Part shown: positions 49,996 to 58,723 of the stretch, one piece after another
Position numbering within the stretch: position 1 is the stretch's first letter
How the letters are laid out: each line of letters opens with the position of its first letter
NCBI GenBank assembly: GCA_035650475.1
Contig: DASRHP010000012.1
Span: 608,059 to 672,058, forward strand
Length of the DNA stretch: 64,000 nt
From: Candidatus Binataceae bacterium
Lineage (GTDB): Bacteria; Desulfobacterota; Binatia; Binatales; Binataceae
Direction: 5' to 3'
Notes under the pieces: generated by a model
Databases searched by the model: none
Seen by the model: the letters and a program-made list of their open reading frames with translations, nothing else
What the model was told of the DNA's origin: nothing
Program-made: the position numbers and the translations under genes

Positions 49996-50913
49996 GTGAC
50001 GGCCCTGCTCGAGCGTCTGGACGCGCGCAGGCCGGCGCTGTGGCTGGAGGTCGCGCCGCCGCGCGGGATCGCCTACGAGTCACTGTTGTCCAAACTCGCC
50101 GCGCTGCGCGGGCACGTCGATGCGATAAACCTCGCGGACAACGCGCTGGGGCGGGTCAAGATGTCGCCGCTGGTCTTCGGCGGGATGGTCAAGGCGCGCC
50201 TCGGAATCGCGGTGGTGATCAATTTCTCCTGCCGCGACCGTAATCGTTACGCGCTGAAAGCCGATCTGCTCGGCGCCGGCGCACTCGGGATAGACGGCGT
50301 GGTTGCGCTGGCCGGCGACAAGCTTGCCGACGATCCCAGCGGCGCGCGCGCGGTCCACGATCTAGATCCGTTCGGCCTGCTCGGCGCGATGGGCGACCTG
50401 CGCCGCGGCGACACCGGCGAGGGGCGCCGCCTGCTCAAGACCCTGCCGACCTTCTCGCTCGGCGCGGTCGCCAATCCCAATCGCAGGAACCTCGAGCGCG
50501 AGTTCGAGTTGCTCGAACGCAAGGCGGCGGCCGGCGCCGAGTTCGTGATCACGCAGCCGGTTTTCGACGCCGAAGTCGCGCGGCGCTTCCTTGGGCGCGC
50601 GCGGCGGCTGGGACTGCGCGTGCTTCTCGGCGTGCTGCCGGTCAAGCGCGAGTCGATGGCGGCCTACCTGAAGGACCGCATTGCTGACCTCAGCACGGCG
50701 CATGCGCACTTCGACCGCTATGCGGGGTTGAGCGAGGAGGAGGCGCGGCGGACGTCGATCGACGCCAGCATGGAGCTGATGCGCTCGTTGGCTGGTGAGG
50801 CCGCAGGTTTTAACATAATGAGCGGCGGCGGACCGTCGCTGGCGATCGAGCTGGCGCTCGCGTTCAGCCGCTGGCAGGAGGAGGCCGGTGCGCGCCAGGA
50901 AAGCAAGGCTTGA
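49996..50913 (+). CDS. metF: Methylenetetrahydrofolate reductase-like protein
   Basis: A TIM-barrel flavoprotein of about 305 aa. Features include [10 protein letters not shown] with the conserved Glu near the start, [26 protein letters not shown] (across two strands), [19 protein letters not shown], and [12 protein letters not shown], all matching MetF family positions. GTG at 49996 follows GGAGGGAGG at ideal spacing. It overlaps folE by 26 bp. It may supply methyl-THF for methionine or run in the oxidative direction in C1 metabolism; the sequence does not decide. Confidence 0.88.
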   Translation: MTALLERLDARRPALWLEVAPPRGIAYESLLSKLAALRGHVDAINLADNALGRVKMSPLVFGGMVKARLGIAVVINFSCRDRNRYALKADLLGAGALGIDGVVALAGDKLADDPSGARAVHDLDPFGLLGAMGDLRRGDTGEGRRLLKTLPTFSLGAVANPNRRNLEREFELLERKAAAGAEFVITQPVFDAEVARRFLGRARRLGLRVLLGVLPVKRESMAAYLKDRIADLSTAHAHFDRYAGLSEEEARRTSIDASMELMRSLAGEAAGFNIMSGGGPSLAIELALAFSRWQEEAGARQESKA

Positions 50914-51529
50914 ACTGCCCGCCCATTTACCGCGCCGGCAGGCGGCCGAACTGCCGCGCCCCGAGGGCGCCGAGGTCGAGGACGCGGTGCGCACCGTCCT
51001 GCGCCGCATCGGCGAAGACCCCGACCGCGAGGGACTCAAGCGTACGCCGGCCCGCGTGCTGCAGGCGCTGGACTTTCTCACCCGCGGCTACCGCGAAGAC
51101 CCCAAGGTCGCGATCAACGGTGCGCTCTTCACCGAGGATGACTACCAGGAGATCATCCTGTGCAAGGACCTCGACTTCTACTCCTTATGCGAGCATCACC
51201 TGCTGCCCTTCTTCGGCAAAGCGCACGTCGCCTATCTGCCCAACCGCCGGATCATCGGGCTTTCCAAGCTCGCGCGCCTGGTCGAGATCTACGCCCGCCG
51301 GCTCCAAGTGCAGGAGCGGCTGACCACCCAGATCGCGCAGACCTTGATGGAAGAGCTCGAGCCGCTGGGCGTCGGCGTGGTGCTCGAAGCCGAGCACCTG
51401 TGCATGCGGATGCGCGGGGTCGAGAAGCAGAACTCCTACGTCACCACCTCGGCGATGCTGGGGGTATTCCGTACCCATTTTGAAACGCGCCAGGAGTTCA
51501 TGAATCTCCTGCGCAACGGCAAGCAATAG
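50888..51529 (+). CDS. folE: GTP cyclohydrolase I
   Basis: Makes 7,8-dihydroneopterin triphosphate, the first step to folate and related pterins. The 213-aa protein has the zinc ligands in [19 protein letters not shown] and in [16 protein letters not shown], with [34 protein letters not shown] (across strands) as the family core. The first 30 residues are not conserved; GTG at 50888 lies within the end of metF, so the genes are overlapped and probably coupled. The pairing fits folate/C1 metabolism. Confidence 0.96.
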   Translation: MRARKARLELPAHLPRRQAAELPRPEGAEVEDAVRTVLRRIGEDPDREGLKRTPARVLQALDFLTRGYREDPKVAINGALFTEDDYQEIILCKDLDFYSLCEHHLLPFFGKAHVAYLPNRRIIGLSKLARLVEIYARRLQVQERLTTQIAQTLMEELEPLGVGVVLEAEHLCMRMRGVEKQNSYVTTSAMLGVFRTHFETRQEFMNLLRNGKQ

Positions 51530-51571
51530 CGCCGCGCGCCGGCGTCCGCCGCGCAGCTCGCGAATTGATGA

Positions 51572-52279
51572 ATGAGGCCGTCGCCTTCCCGAACTGAGCC
51601 CGTCCCGCCCGAGGTGCTCGACGCGCTCGGCATCCATGCGCTGCGCTACGTAAGAGCGGGGCAGACGATCGGCCTGGGCACCGGGCGCGCGGCCTCGGCC
51701 TTTATCCGCGCGCTTGGCGAGCGCGGTCCGAAAGTGCATGGCGTGCCAACCTCGCGGGCGAGCGCCGAACTGGCGCGTTCACTCGGCATCGACATCGTCG
51801 CGCTCGACGGCACCGGCAAGATCGACCTCGACGTTGACGGCGCCGACGAAGTCGATCCGCGGCTCAACCTGGTCAAGGGATGGGGCGGCGCGCTGGTGCG
51901 CGAGAAAATCGTCGCCTGCGCCTCGCGCAAGGTGGTGATCCTGGTCGGTGCGGAGAAGCTCGTTGAGCATCTCGGCGAGCGCCGGCGGCTGCCGGTCGAG
52001 GTCGTGCCGTTCGCGCTGCACTACGCGATGCGCCGGATGCGCGAGATGGGGCTCAAGGCGTCGGTACGGATCGGCGCTGACGGGCGCGAGTTTCTCAGCG
52101 ACAACGGCAACGTCGTTGTCGATTGCGACGCCGGGCGGATCAACCGCGCCGCGCGCTTGGAGCGCGAGTTGCTCGCGATTCCCGGCGTGGTCGGGACCGG
52201 GCTGTTCATCGGGATCGCCAGCGTGGTGCTGGTCGCCTATCCGGACGGCTGGATCAAGGCCCTGACGCGCCGGCGCTGA
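51572..52279 (+). CDS. rpiA: Ribose 5-phosphate isomerase A
   Basis: Interconverts ribulose 5-phosphate and ribose 5-phosphate. The protein of 235 aa has TIGLGTGRAASAFIRAL (phosphate loop), LDVDGADEVDPRLNLVKGWGGALVREKI with catalytic Asp and Lys, and a C-terminal hydrophobic strand. The loop reads GTGRAA in place of the common GTGST, and KGWGG in place of KGGGG; both variants occur in other phyla, so activity is likely. ATG at 51572 follows folE by about 42 bp. It is the supplier of pentose phosphate for the ribD/ribB and his pathways. Confidence 0.93.
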   Translation: MRPSPSRTEPVPPEVLDALGIHALRYVRAGQTIGLGTGRAASAFIRALGERGPKVHGVPTSRASAELARSLGIDIVALDGTGKIDLDVDGADEVDPRLNLVKGWGGALVREKIVACASRKVVILVGAEKLVEHLGERRRLPVEVVPFALHYAMRRMREMGLKASVRIGADGREFLSDNGNVVVDCDAGRINRAARLERELLAIPGVVGTGLFIGIASVVLVAYPDGWIKALTRRR

Positions 52280-52283
52280 CCCG

Positions 52284-53630
52284 ATGGCTGCCGGCGCCTA
52301 TCGCAACGCCCGCTCGCTTGCCCGCCGCGACCTCACGCGCATCTACGCGGCGGCGGTTTCCGCCGCTGCGCCCGGCCGTCTTGTCGGTCGCGCGCTCGAC
52401 GGCGCACTGCCCGGTGCCGGGCAAGTGCCCCAAATCGTGGCACAGGCCTCGCGAATCTTCCTGCTCGCCGTCGGCAAGGCGGCGGTGGGGATGGCGGCCG
52501 AGATCGCCGCGCGCCTTGGCCCGAAGCTTGAGGACGCGCTCGCGATCGTTCCCGGGGATTCCACCTCGGCCAACTTCGCGCCGCCCGCGGGCGTTCAATT
52601 GCTGGCCGCGGCGCATCCGGTGCCCGACGATTCCTCGCAGCGCGCCGCCCGGGCGGCGGTGAAGCTTGCCCGGCGCGGGAGCGCGAACGACCTGCTGATA
52701 GTGGCGCTCAGCGGCGGAGCGTCGTCGCTGATGGCGATGCCGGCGCCGCCGCTTACGCTTGCGGACAAGATCGCGATCAACACGGCGCTGCTCCGCTCGA
52801 GCGCCTCGATTCGCGAGCTCAACATCGTGCGCCGCCATCTCTCGGCAATAAAAGGCGGCGGGCTGCTGCGCGCGACCGGCGGAGTGCGCGTGCTCGGGCT
52901 CGTCCTTTCCGACGTCGCGCATAACGACCTCGCCACGATCGGCTCGGGTCCCACCGCCGCCGATCCATCAACGTTTAGCGATGCGATCGGCGTGCTTAAA
53001 CGCCGCGGCCTGTGGGGCCGCGCGCCCGAGGCGGTGCGCGAGCGGCTCGAGCGCGGCGCTGCCGGCGAGCTTGCCGAGACGCTCAAGAGCGGCGACCCGC
53101 TGCTCGCGCGGGTTGACAACTTCATAATCGGCGACAATCACACCGCGCTCGCGGCTGTCGAGCAGGCTGCGTCGGCGGCGGGCTACGCGATCGATCGATG
53201 GCGCGAGCTTTTGGGCGGGGCCGACGATCTCGGCCGCGCGTTCGGCGCCCACCTGACGGCGCTTGCCCGCCCGCGCACCTGCGTAGTCGCCGGCGGCGAG
53301 CCGGTCGTGACGGTGCGCGGCGCGGGCAGGGGAGGGCGGGCGCAGCAGGCGGCGCTCGCGCTGGCGCTGGAGCTGGAACGGCTCGCGCCCGGGCGCGCGA
53401 TCATGGCGCTATGCGCGGGCACCGATGGAATCGACGGCCCGACTGACGCCGCCGGCGCGTTCGTTTCGCCGACCACCGTGGCGCGCGCACGCGAGGCAGG
53501 CCTCGATCCGGCGGCAGCGCTCGCACGCAACGACGCTTACCCGCTGTTTGCGGCGCTCGGCGATCTGCTGCTCACCGGCCCGACCGGCACCAACGTCGCC
53601 GACATCTTCATCGGACTGGTCAACTATTGA
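52284..53630 (+). CDS. Glycerate 2-kinase (MOFRL family)
   Basis: A 448-aa class II glycerate kinase of the GckA/TtuD type with a DUF4147 N-terminal part and a C-terminal MOFRL domain. Typical stretches are IFLLAVGKAAVGMAAEIA, LIVALSGGASSLMAMP, NIVRRHLSAIKGGGLLRA, SGPTAADPSTFSDA and the C-terminal LCAGTDGIDGPTDAAGAFV. It phosphorylates glycerate at position 2, feeding lower glycolysis or a serine-cycle route. ATG at 52284 lies 4 bp after rpiA, so they share a transcript. Confidence 0.93.
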   Translation: MAAGAYRNARSLARRDLTRIYAAAVSAAAPGRLVGRALDGALPGAGQVPQIVAQASRIFLLAVGKAAVGMAAEIAARLGPKLEDALAIVPGDSTSANFAPPAGVQLLAAAHPVPDDSSQRAARAAVKLARRGSANDLLIVALSGGASSLMAMPAPPLTLADKIAINTALLRSSASIRELNIVRRHLSAIKGGGLLRATGGVRVLGLVLSDVAHNDLATIGSGPTAADPSTFSDAIGVLKRRGLWGRAPEAVRERLERGAAGELAETLKSGDPLLARVDNFIIGDNHTALAAVEQAASAAGYAIDRWRELLGGADDLGRAFGAHLTALARPRTCVVAGGEPVVTVRGAGRGGRAQQAALALALELERLAPGRAIMALCAGTDGIDGPTDAAGAFVSPTTVARAREAGLDPAAALARNDAYPLFAALGDLLLTGPTGTNVADIFIGLVNY

Positions 53631-53675
53631 GCGGCCAGCACATGGGCGGTTCTACGGGAGCAAGGGTGAGGAAGG

Positions 53676-54710
53676 ATGGCTAAGGCGACAGAACGCAACG
53701 GCGCGCAGCCGCGCCGGCGCGTAACGCTGATTCCCGGCGACGGGATTGGGCCGGAGGTTATCGGCGCGGCGGTCAAGGTGATCGAGGCCGCCGGCGTGAA
53801 GCTCGAGTGGGACCATCAACTTGCCGGCGCGGCCGCGCTGCGCCGCTGGGGCTCGCCGGTGCCCGAGTCGCTGCTCGCCTCGCTCAAGCGCACCGGCGTC
53901 GCGCTCAAGGGGCCGCTCGAAACGCGCGTGGGCGAGGGCTACCGTTCGATCAACGTCTATTTGCGCAAGGCCTTCGACCTCTACGCCAACCTGCGCCCGG
54001 TCAAGGGCCAGGCCGGCGTGCCGACGCCGTTTCGCGGCGTCGATCTGATCGTGATTCGCGAGAACACCGAGGACCTTTACGCCGGCATCGAACACCAGGT
54101 CGCGCCCGGCGTGGTCGAGAGCATCAAGGTGATCACCGCGCGCGCGTCGAGCCGGATCGCGCGCTTCGCCTTCGAGTACGCGCGGCGCAACCGACGCCGG
54201 ATGGTGACGGCGATCCACAAGGCCAACATCATGAAACTCTCCGACGGCCTGTTCCTCAAGTGTGCCCAGCGCGTCGCCCGCGACTATCCCGACATCGCCT
54301 ATCAGGAGCAAATCGTCGATGCCGCCTGCATGCGCCTGGTGACCGACCCGCGCAGCTTCGACGTGCTCCTGCTGGAAAACCTCTACGGCGACATCGTCTC
54401 GGACCTGTGTGCGGGACTAGTCGGCGGGCTGGGCGTCGTGCCCGGCGCGAACTACGGCGAGCACGGTGCGATTTTCGAGACCGTCCACGGCACCGCGCCC
54501 GATATCGCGGGCAAGGGCATCGCCAATCCCGTAGCGGCGATCTTGACCGGCGCGATGCTGCTTGACTACCTGGGCCATCGCCGCGCTGGCGAGCGGATTC
54601 GCGCCGCGGTCGGCGCGGTCCTGCGCGCAGGGCGCGTGCTTACGCGCGATCTTGGCGGGAAGGCCGATACGGAGGAGGTGGCGGCGGCGGTGATTCGCGC
54701 GCTCAAGTAG
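53676..54710 (+). CDS. NAD-type isocitrate dehydrogenase (beta-decarboxylating dehydrogenase family)
   Basis: A 344-aa member of the isocitrate/isopropylmalate dehydrogenase family. The sequence VTLIPGDGIGPEV opens the fold; the substrate loop GEGYRSINVYLRKAFDLYANLRP, with Ser-Ile-Asn in the phosphate-loop position, and VIRENTEDLYAGIEHQ resemble NAD-dependent isocitrate dehydrogenases, not LeuB. The cofactor loop HGTAPDIAGKGIANP lacks the basic residues of NADP enzymes. The ATG is 45 bp after the kinase gene. Homoisocitrate or isopropylmalate activity is less likely but not fully excluded. Confidence 0.88.
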   Translation: MAKATERNGAQPRRRVTLIPGDGIGPEVIGAAVKVIEAAGVKLEWDHQLAGAAALRRWGSPVPESLLASLKRTGVALKGPLETRVGEGYRSINVYLRKAFDLYANLRPVKGQAGVPTPFRGVDLIVIRENTEDLYAGIEHQVAPGVVESIKVITARASSRIARFAFEYARRNRRRMVTAIHKANIMKLSDGLFLKCAQRVARDYPDIAYQEQIVDAACMRLVTDPRSFDVLLLENLYGDIVSDLCAGLVGGLGVVPGANYGEHGAIFETVHGTAPDIAGKGIANPVAAILTGAMLLDYLGHRRAGERIRAAVGAVLRAGRVLTRDLGGKADTEEVAAAVIRALK

Positions 54711-54756
54711 CGCGCGCTCTTTCCCGCGCGATCCGCCTCCGCTATGAATCTTCGCT

Positions 54757-55362
54757 ATGGGTAAGGTGCTCGCAGCCGACGAGTTGGAAAAGCGCGTTCC
54801 GCCGGGTCAGTCCCTGGTGGACAAATTTCCCGTCCTGAGCTATGGACCGACCCCTCGCTTCGACCGCCGGAAGTGGGACTTCCGCGTCTTCGGCGCAGTC
54901 GAGGAGCCGTTGCGGCTGAGTTTCGACGAGCTGCGCGCGTTGCCGATGAGCCGGCAGGTTTCGGATTTCCACTGTGTCACTACCTGGTCGCGCCTGGACA
55001 ACATATGGGAAGGCGTGAAGGTGCGCGAGCTGCTTGCGCGCGTCGGGCCCAAACCCGAGGCGCGCTTCGTGATCGTTCATTGCGACGGCGGCTATACCAC
55101 CAATTTGACGCTCGCGGAGTTTGGCGGTGACGACGTGATGCTGGCCTGGCGGCTCGACGGGCGCGACCTGGAGCCCGACCACGGATGGCCCCTGCGCCTG
55201 GTGGTGCCCAGGCTCTACGGATGGAAGAGCGCCAAATGGGTGCGCGGGATCGAGTTCTCCCCGCGCGATCGGCGTGGCTTCTGGGAAGTGCGCGGCTACC
55301 ACAATCACGGCGATCCGTGGAGGGAAGAGCGCTACTCTTTCCAGGAGGACGGCGAGGAGTAA
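54757..55362 (+). CDS. Sulfite oxidase-like molybdopterin protein without export signal
   Basis: A compact 201-aa Moco-binding domain (SUOX/YuiH-like). The molybdenum-ligating cysteine is C73 in DFHCVTTWSRLDNIWEGV; LRLVVPRLYGWKSAKWVRGIEF and GFWEVRGYHNHGDPW are standard for the fold. No signal peptide or Tat motif precedes the domain, so it is likely cytoplasmic and differs from exported MsrP. The domain is full-length for the YuiH group. Substrate is unknown; the lone C-terminal dimer domain of true sulfite oxidases is absent. Confidence 0.88.
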   Translation: MGKVLAADELEKRVPPGQSLVDKFPVLSYGPTPRFDRRKWDFRVFGAVEEPLRLSFDELRALPMSRQVSDFHCVTTWSRLDNIWEGVKVRELLARVGPKPEARFVIVHCDGGYTTNLTLAEFGGDDVMLAWRLDGRDLEPDHGWPLRLVVPRLYGWKSAKWVRGIEFSPRDRRGFWEVRGYHNHGDPWREERYSFQEDGEE

Positions 55363-55476
55363 GGCGGCGCAATGAGCGTCGGCGGCGCGCGAGTCGATTG
55401 TGCCCGGCGGCGCCGGCAGATTGCCGTTTAGAGGAGACGACCCGCGGACGGCCGGCTAAGTCGCAACGAGCAGATC

Positions 55477-57126
55477 GTGCGTATGGGCCGCGAGAGCTTC
55501 GACCTCGCGGTTATCGGCGGCGGGATCAACGGCGCCGCGATCGCGCGCGACGCGGCGATGCGGGGGCTGAGCGTCGCGCTGATCGAGCGCGGCGACTTCG
55601 CTGGCGCAACCTCCTCACGTTCTTCCAAGCTGATCCACGGCGGCCTGCGCTATCTCCCGCAGGGCCATCTGGGGCTCGTCCGCAGGGCGCTCGCCGAGCG
55701 CGAACGTTTGCGCCGTCTGACCGCGCCGCATCTCGTCAGACCGTTGCGGTTCCTTTTCCCGCTCTATCGCGAGCGCGGTCCCGGCCGCCTGGCTCTCGGC
55801 GCCGGGCTCTGGCTCTACGATCTTTTCGCGCGCACGCCGCGCGCCGAGCGCCATCGCAGCCTGAGCCGCGCGGCGACGGTTGCGGCGGAACCGATCCTGC
55901 GTTCACAGGGGCTCGTCGGGGGCGCCTCGTACTACGACGCCGAAGGCGACGACGCGCGGATTACGTTGGAGAACGCGCTGGACGCGGCCTGGCACGGCGC
56001 GGCGCTCGCCAACTATGTCGCGCTTGAGGGGTTCTCACACATCGGTTCGCGGATTGGCGCAGCCGGCGTGCGCGATCGGCTCGGCGGTGCGAGCTTCGAG
56101 TTGCGCGCGCGCGTGTTTATCAACGCGGCCGGCCCCTGGCTCGACGACGTGCGCCGGCTCGACGCGCCTGCCGCCCCGCCGGTTATTCGGCTGACCAAGG
56201 GCGTCCATCTGATATTCGACCGCACCCGCCTGCCCGTGGGCCAGGCGCTGGTGCTAAGCGACGGCGCCGGCCGGATCGTGTTCGTCATCCCCTACGGGCT
56301 GTCGGTGCTGGTCGGCACCACGGACACCGACTTCGCCGGCGATCGCGAACACGTCGCGACGGACGAAACAGACGTCGCATACCTGATTTACGTGCTGCAG
56401 CTAAGCCTCGAGACGGATTTGGCCGCGGCAGACGTCGCCGCCGGTTTCGCCGGATTGCGCGCGCTGGGCGCTGCGGGCGACGGACGAGCACCGTCGGCGG
56501 TCTCGCGCGAGGAAGTGATCGTCGAGAGCGCCTCGGGGCTGATCTCCGTCGGTGGCGGCAAGCTCACGACCCATCGCGAGATCGCCGAGCGCGTCGTCAA
56601 CCGCGTGGCGAGCGTGCTCGGACGTGGCGGCCCAAGCTCGCCGACGCGCGATACGCCGCTGCCCGGCGCGCGCCCGTTGCGGGATGAAGAGTCGGTTGAC
56701 GGCCGGGATGACCGCGCGGTCGCCACCCGGGCGCTGGGCGCATTGCCCGCTGATTTGCGCGCGGCGATTGTTGCACGCTACGGCAGCCGCGCCGCGATAG
56801 TCGCGCGGATTGCGTTCGAATCACCGGAGCTGGCCGCGCCGCTCGCTGACGGATGCGCGGTCGCCGCGGCTGAAGCCGTCTATGCTATGCGCTACGAGAT
56901 GGCGACCTCGGTTGCCGACTTCATAGTGCGGCGCACTGCGCTTTCGTGGCGCAATCCCCGATGCGTGCGCGCGGCGGCGGTCGCCACGGCGCGCCTGATG
57001 GCCTCAGAGCTGGGATGGGATCGGGCGCGGCAGGAGACCGAGGCGGCGGCCTGTGATACGGCGGGCGTACCGGGACCTAAGGCGGCGGTGCTCAACCCGG
57101 GCCAGGATCGCCGCGGACTGGCGTAG
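55477..57126 (+). CDS. glpD: Aerobic glycerol-3-phosphate dehydrogenase
   Basis: An FAD enzyme of 549 aa that oxidises sn-glycerol 3-phosphate to DHAP and passes electrons to quinone. The N-terminal FAD-binding segment is LAVIGGGINGAAIARDA, followed by the family signature SSRSSKLIHGGLRYL. The C-terminal DAO-type domain includes VLVGTTDTDFAGDREH and a cap domain of about 120 residues. A GTG at 55477 and an ATG at 55483 differ by two residues. The DHAP produced is also a precursor for the AGPS-like enzyme elsewhere in the window, though no direct link is shown. nth follows by 12 bp. Confidence 0.95.
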   Translation: MRMGRESFDLAVIGGGINGAAIARDAAMRGLSVALIERGDFAGATSSRSSKLIHGGLRYLPQGHLGLVRRALAERERLRRLTAPHLVRPLRFLFPLYRERGPGRLALGAGLWLYDLFARTPRAERHRSLSRAATVAAEPILRSQGLVGGASYYDAEGDDARITLENALDAAWHGAALANYVALEGFSHIGSRIGAAGVRDRLGGASFELRARVFINAAGPWLDDVRRLDAPAAPPVIRLTKGVHLIFDRTRLPVGQALVLSDGAGRIVFVIPYGLSVLVGTTDTDFAGDREHVATDETDVAYLIYVLQLSLETDLAAADVAAGFAGLRALGAAGDGRAPSAVSREEVIVESASGLISVGGGKLTTHREIAERVVNRVASVLGRGGPSSPTRDTPLPGARPLRDEESVDGRDDRAVATRALGALPADLRAAIVARYGSRAAIVARIAFESPELAAPLADGCAVAAAEAVYAMRYEMATSVADFIVRRTALSWRNPRCVRAAAVATARLMASELGWDRARQETEAAACDTAGVPGPKAAVLNPGQDRRGLA

Positions 57127-57138
57127 CGAGCGGCTGCG

Positions 57139-57870
57139 ATGGCGCGGGAGTCACAGCGGGCCCTGATCGAGCGCACCGCACGAATCGCCGCGGCGCTCGC
57201 CCGCCTTTATCCCGAGGCCCGCATCAGCCTCGACTTCACGACGCCTTGGCAATGCCTCGTGGCGACGATTCTATCCGCCCAGTGTACCGACGAGCGCGTC
57301 AACCGGGTCACGCCCCGGCTGTTCGCTGAACTGCCGGACGTGGCCGCAATGGCCGCGGCACCAGCCGCGCGGGTTGAGGAGCTCATCGTGAAAACCGGCT
57401 TCTTCCGCCAGAAGGCACGCGCGCTACAGGCAACCGCGCGAGCGATCCTCGAGCGCTTCGGAGGTCAGGTCCCGTCGCGGATGGAGGACCTGCTCACGCT
57501 ACCTGGCGTCGGCCGCAAGACCGCCAACGTCGTGCGCGGACACGTCTTCGGCGAGCCCGGGATGGTCGTCGATACGCATGTGCGCAGGCTGGCGCGCAGG
57601 CTCGGACTTACCCGGCATGGCGACCCGGACAAAGTCGAGCGCGACCTCTGCGCTCTGTTACCGGCGTCCGAATGGACGGCCTTTTCGATGCGTCTAATCC
57701 TCCATGGACGCGCCGTATGCGGCGCGCGGGCGCCCCGGTGCGCGGCGTGTGAGCTGGCGGCCGACTGCCCGCAAATCGGCGTGGCAGACGGTCGGGCGAC
57801 GGGGAAAGGGAAAGCCAGGGCCGTACGCAGCGCGATGCGGGCTCCGAGCGCCCGCTCATCGGCGCCGTAG
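57139..57870 (+). CDS. nth: Endonuclease III
   Basis: A bifunctional DNA glycosylase/AP lyase for oxidised pyrimidines. The helix-hairpin-helix LPGVGRKTANVV includes the catalytic Lys, and VVDTHVRRLARRLGL the catalytic Asp. The C-terminal iron-sulfur loop has the exact C-x6-C-x2-C-x5-C spacing of E. coli Nth (CGARAPRCAACELAADC). A 35-residue C-terminal extension beyond the cluster is basic and poorly conserved. ATG at 57139 follows glpD by 12 bp, so they may be co-transcribed without a functional link. Confidence 0.96.
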   Translation: MARESQRALIERTARIAAALARLYPEARISLDFTTPWQCLVATILSAQCTDERVNRVTPRLFAELPDVAAMAAAPAARVEELIVKTGFFRQKARALQATARAILERFGGQVPSRMEDLLTLPGVGRKTANVVRGHVFGEPGMVVDTHVRRLARRLGLTRHGDPDKVERDLCALLPASEWTAFSMRLILHGRAVCGARAPRCAACELAADCPQIGVADGRATGKGKARAVRSAMRAPSARSSAP

Positions 57871-57948
57871 CGGCAGCGAACAACAGGTGTATTTAACCGG
57901 GCACTGCCCCGTGTAATAATTGCGTCACACTCAAGAGCGCAGAGCGAC

Positions 57949-58485
57949 GTGAGACTGCGGGTCGACGAAATAACCGCCGAGGCCAGGCGTATCTCTTTTG
58001 CCGAGCCCGAAGACGAGGTGAACCGCCGGCTCGGTGAGGGGCCGGTGCATGAATATCGCGTGGGCGGGCCGATCGCGGTCACGCTGTCGTACTATCGCGC
58101 CGGGATGGAGCTGTTCTTCGAAGGTGAGCTGAGCGCCTCAATGGTCGCCGCGTGCGCGCGCTGCGCCGAAGAATTCAGCGCGCCCAGCGCCCGTCCCTTC
58201 CGCTTCGTGCTCGCGCCGCGCGCCGGCGGCGACGACGGCGACGGCCGGTTGCGCAGCGAGGACCTGGAGTTTTCGCTCTACCAGGGGGAGGAAATCGACC
58301 TCGCCCCGCTGATCACCGAGCAGCTTATCCTCGCGCTGCCCAGCCGCGCGCTCTGCCGCGAAGATTGCCAGGGGCTGTGCCCGCGCTGCGGGACCAACCT
58401 AAACCTTTACAGGTGCGGATGCGAGAGTGAAGCGCTCGATCCGCGCCTGGCCGTGCTGCGTGCGCTCAAGGTCGAGCGCTCCTGA
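57949..58485 (+). CDS. yceD: YceD/DUF177 family protein
   Basis: A 178-aa protein of the family usually encoded just before rpmF and implicated in 23S rRNA accumulation. It has the internal cysteine pair CARCAEEF and the C-terminal ALCREDCQGLCPRCGTNLN with four cysteines, a common feature in the non-proteobacterial branch, plus the acidic EEIDLAPLITEQLILALP. GTG at 57949 is the only good start. The 40-bp distance to rpmF matches the usual arrangement and supports the name. Confidence 0.93.
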   Translation: MRLRVDEITAEARRISFAEPEDEVNRRLGEGPVHEYRVGGPIAVTLSYYRAGMELFFEGELSASMVAACARCAEEFSAPSARPFRFVLAPRAGGDDGDGRLRSEDLEFSLYQGEEIDLAPLITEQLILALPSRALCREDCQGLCPRCGTNLNLYRCGCESEALDPRLAVLRALKVERS

Positions 58486-58525
58486 CGCCGCACACACCAA
58501 TTTCAAACCCAAAAGGGCAACTACC

Positions 58526-58705
58526 ATGCAAGCACCCAAGCGTCGCACCTCGAAGTCCAAGCGCAACAAGCGCCGGGCCCATGACGCGCTGCGCGCCGCC
58601 AACCCCATATCCTGCTCGCAGTGCGGCGAGCCCACCCTGCCGCATCGCGTCTGCCATCACTGCGGCGCCTATCGCGGACGCCAGCTAACCGAAGCCGCCG
58701 AGTAG
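58526..58705 (+). CDS. rpmF: Ribosomal protein L32
   Basis: A 59-aa zinc-binding ribosomal protein of the large subunit. The basic N-terminus APKRRTSKSKRNKRRAH is diagnostic, and the zinc ribbon C30-x2-C33 and C43-x2-C46 (CSQC, CHHC) are intact. ATG at 58526 gives the normal length; the frame is open upstream but overlaps yceD. It precedes plsX by 18 bp, the usual order. Confidence 0.98.
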   Translation: MQAPKRRTSKSKRNKRRAHDALRAANPISCSQCGEPTLPHRVCHHCGAYRGRQLTEAAE

Positions 58706-58723
58706 GCGGCGCCCCGAGGGCGC

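Noticed and set aside
53676..54710. 3-isopropylmalate dehydrogenase (leuB)
   Set aside because: The substrate loop RSINVYLRKAFDLYANLRP and the NTEDLYAGIEH segment fit NAD isocitrate dehydrogenases better, and no leu genes are adjacent.
57890..57948. Promoter before yceD (TAATAAT near 57914)
   Set aside because: The -10-like element has no acceptable -35 at normal spacing, so it was not listed.
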